From Desulfobacterales bacterium (lineage in GTDB: Bacteria > Desulfobacterota > Desulfobacteria > Desulfobacterales > UBA11574), in contig JAQYVG010000123.1 in NCBI GenBank assembly GCA_030145595.1, forward strand, positions 1-9,729: DNA of 9,729 bases. Direction: 5' to 3'. Made by a program: the position numbers and the translations under genes. Numbering within the stretch: the stretch's first letter is position 1; every line of letters begins with the position of its first letter. The notes beneath the pieces were generated by a model. It worked only from the letters and a program-made list of their open reading frames with translations. It ran no database searches and was not told the DNA's origin. This document shows, one piece after another, positions 4,825-9,729 of the stretch.

Positions 4825-5574
4825 ATGTTAAAAAAGATTTCATGGCTAATGGTGATTACCCTGGTGATGTTTACCGTCTCAGCCGGTACTGTCTGCGCAA
4901 AAGAATTTATCAACGGCATCGATGCCAACTTTCCGCCCTTTGCCTACGTGGACAAGGCGGGCAAGCCCGGCGGATTTGACATCGACGCCATCGACTGGAT
5001 CGCCAAAAAAATGGGATTCACCGTCAAGCACAAACCCTTGGACTGGGACGGAATCATTCCCAACCTGGTCGCCAAAAAAATCGATTTTGTCGCTTCGGGC
5101 ATGAGCATCACTGCAGACCGCCAGAAGGTCGTCAACTTCTCCATTCCTTACTGGGAGATCAAGCAGGTGTTCGTGGTCAAGAAGGATTCCACCTTGACCG
5201 TCGACCAGGTGCTCAAGGACAAAAAGCTGCTCGGCGCCCAGCGCGGGACCAGCGAATCCAAGTGGCTAGAGGAGAATGCCCCTAAAAACGGGTGGAACTT
5301 TACCCTGAAATTCTACGACTCAGCACCTTTGGCGGTCGAAGATGTTCTAAACGGCCGCATTGCTGCGGCCGCCATGGACGATGCCCCGGCCGAAGACGCC
5401 GTCAGCAAAAAACCCGTCAAAATCATCGGCACTTTCGGCATGAAGGACGAAAATTTCGGCATTGCGGTTCGGAAAGAAGATACCGACCTGCTCAACACGC
5501 TGAATAAAGGATTGAAAATGCTGATGGATGATCCTTACTGGCACGTGCTGGTCAAAAAATATCTCAGGAAATAG
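4825..5574 (+). CDS. Periplasmic solute-binding protein, polar amino acid ABC transporter family
   Basis: A 249-residue SBP_bac_3-family receptor that delivers its ligand to the permease-ATPase complex encoded downstream. Residues 1-25 are a signal peptide with a basic start (MLKK), a hydrophobic core and a likely signal peptidase I site after VCA. The cysteine there lacks a good lipobox, so it is probably a soluble periplasmic protein. The mature part starts with the usual GIDANFPPFAYVDKAGKPGGFDIDA region. SGMSITADR (91-99) holds the conserved Ser/Thr and Arg99 that in this family contact the ligand carboxylate. MDDAPAE (184-190) holds the acidic residue that usually contacts the alpha-amino group. 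Both suggest an alpha-amino acid or a close analogue, but the exact ligand is open. AAGGAGGA at 4809-4816 is a strong ribosome site 8 bases before ATG. A terminator follows, so this gene is probably expressed above the rest. Confidence 0.9.
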   Translation: MLKKISWLMVITLVMFTVSAGTVCAKEFINGIDANFPPFAYVDKAGKPGGFDIDAIDWIAKKMGFTVKHKPLDWDGIIPNLVAKKIDFVASGMSITADRQKVVNFSIPYWEIKQVFVVKKDSTLTVDQVLKDKKLLGAQRGTSESKWLEENAPKNGWNFTLKFYDSAPLAVEDVLNGRIAAAAMDDAPAEDAVSKKPVKIIGTFGMKDENFGIAVRKEDTDLLNTLNKGLKMLMDDPYWHVLVKKYLRK

Positions 5575-5611
5575 CCGGTCGATCTGAGCGTCTGAGAAGA
5601 CAGGATGTATA

Positions 5612-5648
5612 GGGAAGGCGCAGGTTATCCTGGCGCCTTCCCTTTTTT
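5612..5648 (+). terminator. Intrinsic terminator (likely attenuator) between binding protein and permease
   Basis: GGGAAGGCGC (5612-5621) and GCGCCTTCCC (5633-5642) form a perfect 10-bp stem. The stem is extended by AGG/CCT (5622-5624, 5629-5631) with a TTAT loop, and is followed at once by TTTTTT (5643-5648). It stands 38 bases after the binding-protein stop codon and 70 bases before the first permease gene. No convincing promoter is seen between it and the permease, so partial read-through is the simplest way to express the rest of the operon. This would give many binding-protein molecules per transporter, a known pattern for ABC importers. Confidence 0.9.
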
Positions 5649-5718
5649 ATGCCGTTCGCTTTTATTTTTTCAAATGATTTGATATTTTTACCCAAGTTTA
5701 GCGCGGAACAAATGAATA

Positions 5719-6387
5719 ATGAATGAAACACTTTTTGCAATACTAGAGGCACTGCCCTATCTGCTTCAGGGCGCCCTGGTCACTATAGGGATTGTGATCG
5801 GAGCCATGGGCCTGGGGCTGATCATGGGCGTTCACATGGCCGCCGGACAGGTGTACGGAAACCGTGCCGTACGCCGGATTGTCGGCCTTTACGTCTGGTT
5901 TTTCCGGGGCGTGCCCATCCTGGTACTGCTGTTTCTCTTCTATTTCGGTCTGTTCGCTCTCATAGGACTTAACCTAAGCGCCTTTTCCGCTTCCGTCTTG
6001 GTGCTGGGCATGACCACTGCGGCCTACCAGTCACAGATTTTCAGGGGTGCCATTCAATCTTTACCCCAGGGCCAACTTAAAGCGGCCAGAGCCCTGGGCA
6101 TGAGCGATCTGACGGCCATTATAACTGTTATTTTGCCCCAGGCATTACGGTTGTCCATACCAGGCTGGTCCAATGAGTATTCCATCATCCTCAAGGATTC
6201 CGCCCTGGCGTTTGTACTCGGGACCTCTGAGATCATGGCCCGCAGTCACTTTGTGGCCTCGCGAACTTATCACCACCTGCCGCTTTACATGACGGCCGGG
6301 TGCCTGTACTTCATCTTGACCTGGATCGGCGTTCAGGCCCTGCTGAAACTTGAAAGCAAAGTCCGGATACCGGGCTATACCCGTTAA
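5719..6387 (+). CDS. Amino acid-type ABC transporter permease (first subunit)
   Basis: A 222-residue inner-membrane permease of the HisM/GlnP (polar amino acid) family. It has about five membrane segments (roughly 12-38, 60-82, 86-107, 155-173 and 188-208). The cytoplasmic EAA loop, AIQSLPQGQLKAARALG (111-127) followed by ILPQALR (138-144), contacts the ATPase. The motif YVWFFRGVPILVLLF (58-72) is typical of the family's second helix. The length is normal. The ATG at 5719 has only a weak ribosome site (GCGGAA at 5703-5708). The gene lies downstream of the attenuator, and its stop codon is 11 bases before the ATPase gene. Together with the second permease at 7167-7835 it should form a heterodimeric channel. 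Confidence 0.9.
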   Translation: MNETLFAILEALPYLLQGALVTIGIVIGAMGLGLIMGVHMAAGQVYGNRAVRRIVGLYVWFFRGVPILVLLFLFYFGLFALIGLNLSAFSASVLVLGMTTAAYQSQIFRGAIQSLPQGQLKAARALGMSDLTAIITVILPQALRLSIPGWSNEYSIILKDSALAFVLGTSEIMARSHFVASRTYHHLPLYMTAGCLYFILTWIGVQALLKLESKVRIPGYTR

Positions 6388-6398
6388 GGAATAGATCT

Positions 6399-7166
6399 AT
6401 GACACAGGGCCAAGGACCGATCCTGCGCGTGGAAAATATCTGCAAGATGCTGGGCGGCAAAAAAATTCTCAATTCCGTATCTCTTAGTCTCAATAAAGGA
6501 GAATTAAAGGTGCTCATCGGACCTTCAGGGGCCGGTAAAAGCACCCTGCTCCAGTGCATCAACTTTTTGATCCCGCCGGACCGTGGACAGGTATGGCTGG
6601 AGGGAACCGAGGTTCAACACCACCGCAAGCGAGATCTTTATGCATTAAGGCAGCAGATCGGCATGATATTCCAAGACTTCAATCTCTTTGATCACCTCAA
6701 CGCCCTGGAAAACGTGTCGATTGCCCTGCGCAAGGTAAAAAAGATGGGCCGTTCTGCAGCCCGAGAACGGGCCCTTGCCCAACTCGAACAGGTCGGCCTG
6801 GGGGACAAAATCACCCTCTACCCGGCAGAGCTGTCAGGCGGCCAAAAACAAAGAGTTTCCATTGCCAGGGCGCTGGCTATGGACCCCAAAATCATGCTTC
6901 TGGACGAACCCACCTCGGCCCTGGACCCTGAATTGATCGGTGAAGTTTTATCCGTCATCCGGGACTTGGCCCGTGGAGGCATGACCATGATTTTGGCCAC
7001 GCATCAGATCGGCTTTGCCCGCACCCTGGCCGATGAAGTCCTGTTCATGGAAGACGGCCGCATCATTGAACAAGGCCCCCCAGCGGAGCTGCTTGCCCCG
7101 AACGCCCGTACCCGGTCCCGGGATTTTTGTTCCAAGCTGGACGAATTGTATGAGGAGAACCTCTAA
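6399..7166 (+). CDS. ABC transporter ATP-binding protein, polar amino acid family
   Basis: A 255-residue cytoplasmic ATPase (GlnQ/HisP type) that powers the importer as a dimer. All nucleotide-binding motifs are intact: Walker A GPSGAGKST (41-49), Q-loop Gln92 in FQDFNLF, signature LSGGQKQR (145-152), Walker B IMLLDE (165-170) with catalytic Glu170, D-loop SALD (173-176) and the switch His202 in ATHQ. The length is typical and no regulatory C-terminal domain is present. AAGGAA at 6386-6391 precedes the ATG by 7 bases. The first bases of the next permease follow its stop codon without a gap. The order permease-ATPase-permease is less common than having the ATPase last. Confidence 0.95.
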   Translation: MTQGQGPILRVENICKMLGGKKILNSVSLSLNKGELKVLIGPSGAGKSTLLQCINFLIPPDRGQVWLEGTEVQHHRKRDLYALRQQIGMIFQDFNLFDHLNALENVSIALRKVKKMGRSAARERALAQLEQVGLGDKITLYPAELSGGQKQRVSIARALAMDPKIMLLDEPTSALDPELIGEVLSVIRDLARGGMTMILATHQIGFARTLADEVLFMEDGRIIEQGPPAELLAPNARTRSRDFCSKLDELYEENL

Positions 7167-7835
7167 ATGGATACGGCATTTTATACCGACTTACTGATTC
7201 CGGCCCTGAACCGGGGACTGATCATGTCCATCAAGCTGATCATCCCCTCGGGCATCCTCGGACTTATGCTTGGTATAGTGGTCGGAACACTGCGCACCTT
7301 CGGACATCCGGTACTGCGCAAAGCTGCCAATGGATACACGGCCGTGTTTCGGGGGACACCCCTGGTAGTGCAGCTCTTTATGCTCTATTTCGGGCTGCCC
7401 AACCTGGGGATTTACCTGGATGCCTACTCGGCAGCCGTTGTCGGCTTTATTCTATGCAGCAGCGCTTACCATTCCGAATATATCCGGGGCGGTCTTTTAT
7501 CCATCAAACACGGCCAGGTTCTGGCGGCTCAGTCCATGGGATTTTCAACCTTTAAAACCATGTGCCACATCATCGTACCCCAGGCGGTTCGCCGGGCCTT
7601 GCCCGGCTGCGGTAACGAGATTATATATTTGATCAAATATTCCTCACTGGCCTACATCATCACCTGCATCGAACTGACCGGTGAAGGCAAGATTATCGCC
7701 ACCCGTTATTTCCGGTTCACCGAAGTTTTTATGGTCATCGGATGCTACTATCTGGTGCTGGTGACCTTTGTCACTGCCGGTCTGCACAAACTCGAAGAGA
7801 AGTTGCAGATTCCGGGGTTTGGAACAATCGGATGA
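7167..7835 (+). CDS. Amino acid-type ABC transporter permease (second subunit)
   Basis: A 222-residue inner-membrane permease, the partner of the one at 5719-6387. It has the same fold: a first long hydrophobic stretch (about 15-41), YTAVFRGTPLVVQLFMLYFG (57-76) as the family's second-helix motif, further segments at about 86-104, 152-168 and 186-206, and an EAA loop GGLLSIKHGQVLAAQSMG (108-125) followed by IVPQAVRRALPG (136-147). The ATG is immediately after the ATPase stop codon. The ribosome site GAGGAG (7152-7157) lies inside the ATPase gene, so the two are translationally coupled. Its TGA overlaps the ATG of the dehydrogenase gene by four bases (ATGA). The identical length of both permeases fits duplication of an ancestral subunit. 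Confidence 0.9.
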   Translation: MDTAFYTDLLIPALNRGLIMSIKLIIPSGILGLMLGIVVGTLRTFGHPVLRKAANGYTAVFRGTPLVVQLFMLYFGLPNLGIYLDAYSAAVVGFILCSSAYHSEYIRGGLLSIKHGQVLAAQSMGFSTFKTMCHIIVPQAVRRALPGCGNEIIYLIKYSSLAYIITCIELTGEGKIIATRYFRFTEVFMVIGCYYLVLVTFVTAGLHKLEEKLQIPGFGTIG

Positions 7836-9217
7836 TTCAATATTCACCCATAACCGAAGAGATTCGCAGCCGCATAGTTCATGAACTGGGAGGGGACTGT
7901 ATCGTTGACGATGCGGATGCAAAAAAAGTATATGACCGCGATGCTTCGGAACTGCGCTTTTCTCCCGAGCTAGTGGTCAGGGTGCAGGATTCGGACCAGG
8001 TTAGCCGATTGCTGAAGCTGGCCAACCAATACCGGTTTCCGGTAATCCCCCGGGGAGGCGGATCAGGGCTGGCCGGCGGCTGTCTCCCGGTTTTGGGCGG
8101 CGTGGTCCTCTCTTTGGAACGCATGAACCGGATTCTCTCCGTGGACACAGCCAATCTTGTGGCTGAGGTCCAGGCCGGAGCGATCACCCAAACACTGCGG
8201 GATGCGATACAGAAAAAGAGTCTGTTTTTCCCGCCCGACCCGGCCGGTATGGATCAGAGCACCATCGGCGGCAACGCAGCCACCAATGCCGGAGGGCCGT
8301 CATGCGTCAAGTACGGAACCACCAAAGATTACGTTTTAGGACTTGAAGCGGTCCTGCCCAATGGGCGGCCAATACGCACCGGGACCCGAACCCGCAAAGG
8401 TGTTGTCGGGTACGATCTGACCCATCTGCTGATCGGCTCCGAAGGAACTCTGGGAGTTATCACAGGCTTGACTCTCAAGCTGATTCCCTTGCCTCGGGCT
8501 GTAGCCGGCACATCGGCTTTATTTACCAGCCTTCCCTCTGCCATGCAGGCCGTAACTGAAGTCCTGTCCAAAGGGCACCTGCCCTCGGCAATCGAGTTTT
8601 TGGATGCCAAATGTCTGGCCTTAGTGGGCGATCTTTTGCCCTTTGACGTTCCGGGCCAAACATCTGCCCTGCTGATCATCGAGGTCGACGGTGCCCCACA
8701 GCAGGTCGATAATGAAATCAACGTAATCCAACAAATCTGCCACGAAATCGGTGCCGCCCACCTTCTTCCTGCATCCGATCCGGAACAACGTCGGCAAATA
8801 TGGGAAGTGCGACGTCAGGTTTCTCTGCGCATTCACGATAATTCGGCCCTGTATATCTCAGAAGACGTGGCCGTGCCCATTGCTCACATCTCGGCCCTCG
8901 TGGCTGACCTTCCAAAATTCGAAAAGCAATACGGATTTAAGATTTACGCCTTTGGGCATGCGGGCGACGGTAACATTCATCTGAATATCACCTCCCAAAC
9001 CCGCAACCATTTAGACCGTGTTGAAAAGGGCGTGGCAGCCATCTTGTCACGTGTCATACAATTGGACGGCACCATTTCCGGCGAACACGGCATTGGTGAG
9101 GCTAAAAAAAAGTATTTGCCCATGGAGCTTTCAGCGGAAAGCATCCGCCTGCAAAAGGAAATCAAAAAGGTTTTCGATCCCAATATGATTTTAAACCCGG
9201 GCAAGATTTTTCCATAA
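7832..9217 (+). CDS. FAD-linked 2-hydroxyacid dehydrogenase, GlcD/D-lactate dehydrogenase family
   Basis: A 461-residue flavoprotein that oxidises a 2-hydroxyacid (glycolate, D-lactate, D-2-hydroxyglutarate or similar) to the 2-oxoacid. The N-terminal FAD-binding (PCMH) domain shows RGGGSGLAGG (74-83), PPDPAG (134-139), IGGNAATNAGG (145-155) and GSEGTLGVIT (202-211). The C-terminal FAD-oxidase domain shows EDVAVP (344-349), FGHAGDGNIH (374-383), SGEHGIG (416-422) and NPGKIF (455-460). All key motifs are intact. The start at 7832 overlaps the permease stop as ATGA. The frame is open further upstream to 7742, but that would lie wholly inside the permease gene. In many anaerobes such enzymes need a separate iron-sulfur subunit (GlcF type); none is encoded here. 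Its position as last gene of an importer operon suggests that it acts on the imported compound or a product of it. Confidence 0.9.
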   Translation: MIQYSPITEEIRSRIVHELGGDCIVDDADAKKVYDRDASELRFSPELVVRVQDSDQVSRLLKLANQYRFPVIPRGGGSGLAGGCLPVLGGVVLSLERMNRILSVDTANLVAEVQAGAITQTLRDAIQKKSLFFPPDPAGMDQSTIGGNAATNAGGPSCVKYGTTKDYVLGLEAVLPNGRPIRTGTRTRKGVVGYDLTHLLIGSEGTLGVITGLTLKLIPLPRAVAGTSALFTSLPSAMQAVTEVLSKGHLPSAIEFLDAKCLALVGDLLPFDVPGQTSALLIIEVDGAPQQVDNEINVIQQICHEIGAAHLLPASDPEQRRQIWEVRRQVSLRIHDNSALYISEDVAVPIAHISALVADLPKFEKQYGFKIYAFGHAGDGNIHLNITSQTRNHLDRVEKGVAAILSRVIQLDGTISGEHGIGEAKKKYLPMELSAESIRLQKEIKKVFDPNMILNPGKIFP

Positions 9218-9230
9218 AACAATACAACAC

Positions 9231-9240
9231 GGGGGTCGGG
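9231..9240 (+). repeat. Second copy of the GGGGGTCGGG repeat
   Basis: GGGGGTCGGG is identical to 4586-4595 and in the same direction; the two copies bracket the transport-dehydrogenase operon. Similarity stops after ten to twelve bases and no GACCC end is seen nearby, so this may be only a fragment of the element. Confidence 0.35.
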
Positions 9241-9266
9241 CCACAGGAAATCTTGATATAAAAGAA

Positions 9267-9509
9267 ATGAATACGTTAAAAGAACTCAGAGTTCCTCTAA
9301 TCATTTTTGTTGTATTCTGGAGTATTGCTTTTGTTTTATGGCAGACAAGTGGAAAAGCCTTTTATCTATTGAATTTTGGCTACATTGGAACTGCTGTTGG
9401 GTTTGGAATAGGCTTGTATGTCTTACTCCCACGAAAAAGTAAGCCTTCCGGAAGACGGTTTGCACAGTTGCTTGTTGGCATTTACATGTTGGGTTTCCTT
9501 AGAGGATAA
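9267..9509 (+). pseudogene. Probable N-terminal remnant of an iron-sulfur (4Fe-4S) membrane protein
   Basis: An 80-residue ORF with two or three hydrophobic segments (about 9-26, 31-53 and 66-78) split by a basic loop LLPRKSKPSGRRFAQ (53-67). The sequence up to LLVGIYMLGFL resembles, from memory, the N-terminus of much longer polyferredoxin-like membrane proteins that carry cysteine-rich 4Fe-4S motifs further on. Here the reading frame ends two codons after GFL, and no continuation is seen in the other frames up to 9546. This suggests a truncated gene rather than a frameshift. No good ribosome site precedes the ATG (only AAAGAA close by and AGGAAA 17 bases away). It could instead be a genuine small membrane protein. 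Confidence 0.45.
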
Positions 9510-9546
9510 CAATTTTAATCTTTTGTAGTCTTGAAACGGTCTATTA

Positions 9547-9729
9547 ATGGGACAGGGTATGTATTTTAGGATTGATGAGTCCTTCAGAAACCATATGGTG
9601 ATATTCTGGGCAAACCTATCTCGGCTTAACAATCTTTTAATCATTTTAAACATCACTATGTTCTTTCTGTCAGGGCTTGTTGCTCAGGATTACTTCTATA
9701 CTTTTTACTCTATAAGTTGTTTTGCCTTC
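9547..9729 (+). CDS. Partial unknown membrane protein, running off the right edge
   Basis: An open frame of 61 codons begins after a TGA at 9532-9534 and is still open at the window end. Possible starts are the ATGs at 9547, 9559 and 9595; GACAGGG at 9551-9557 lies too close to 9559 to settle the choice. The sequence has one clear hydrophobic stretch (LNNLLIILNITMFFLSGLVA) followed by aromatic-rich residues. I do not recognise the family. Confidence 0.35.
   Translation, partial: MGQGMYFRIDESFRNHMVIFWANLSRLNNLLIILNITMFFLSGLVAQDYFYTFYSISCFAF

Noticed and set aside
7742..7831. Upstream extension of the dehydrogenase frame
   Set aside because: It lies entirely in the coding sequence of the second permease in another frame and has no flavoprotein character. 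The ATGA overlap at 7832 is the natural start.
1..9729. CRISPR arrays, tRNA or rRNA genes, intact transposases or an integron integrase
   Set aside because: None was seen on either strand: no regularly spaced repeats, no tRNA-like cloverleaf noticed, and no transposase or tyrosine recombinase motifs.

Overview
The window looks like a chromosomal segment of an anaerobic, possibly desulfobacterial (Desulfobacterota) bacterium. That guess is an inference from gene style: a TPR-methyltransferase fusion, a GlcD-type 2-hydroxyacid dehydrogenase tied to an ABC importer, a GGGTCGGGTC-type repeat and a probable iron-sulfur membrane protein fragment. No marker gene fixes the taxon. All recognised genes are on the + strand.

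Left half (1-4561): an eroded integron cassette array without an integrase in view. A complete attC recombination site (456-517) follows a small membrane-protein gene. A second cassette begins at 512 and carries a mazEF toxin-antitoxin pair with its own promoter. The first 10 bases of this cassette region (511-520) recur as an exact reverse complement at 1204-1213, where the cassette's own attC should start, but that attC is cut off there and runs straight into the 3' half of a higB toxin gene followed by an intact higA antitoxin. After a TPR-methyltransferase gene (1679-3031) that has no visible attC, another cassette starts at 3110/3111. It holds tag (3-methyladenine DNA glycosylase I) and ends in a well-formed attC (3690-3759), whose right edge opens a further cassette-like unit with an alpha/beta hydrolase. 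That unit has lost its attC. The cassette genes are visibly richer in A+T than the right half, are packed against their attC sites, and tag has almost no leader.

Right half (4562-9217): a leader region with a repeat element, a sigma70-type promoter and dyads, then a five-gene operon. It encodes a periplasmic solute-binding protein of the polar amino acid family, a strong intrinsic terminator that probably works as an attenuator, a permease, an ATPase, a second permease and an FAD-linked 2-hydroxyacid dehydrogenase of the GlcD family. The last genes are translationally coupled. The arrangement suggests uptake of a small acidic or amino-acid-like compound coupled to its oxidation; the substrate cannot be read from the sequence.

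Right end (9218-9729): a second copy of the GGGGGTCGGG repeat, a small membrane ORF that appears to be the N-terminal remnant of a larger iron-sulfur membrane protein, and the start of an unrecognised membrane protein that runs off the window.
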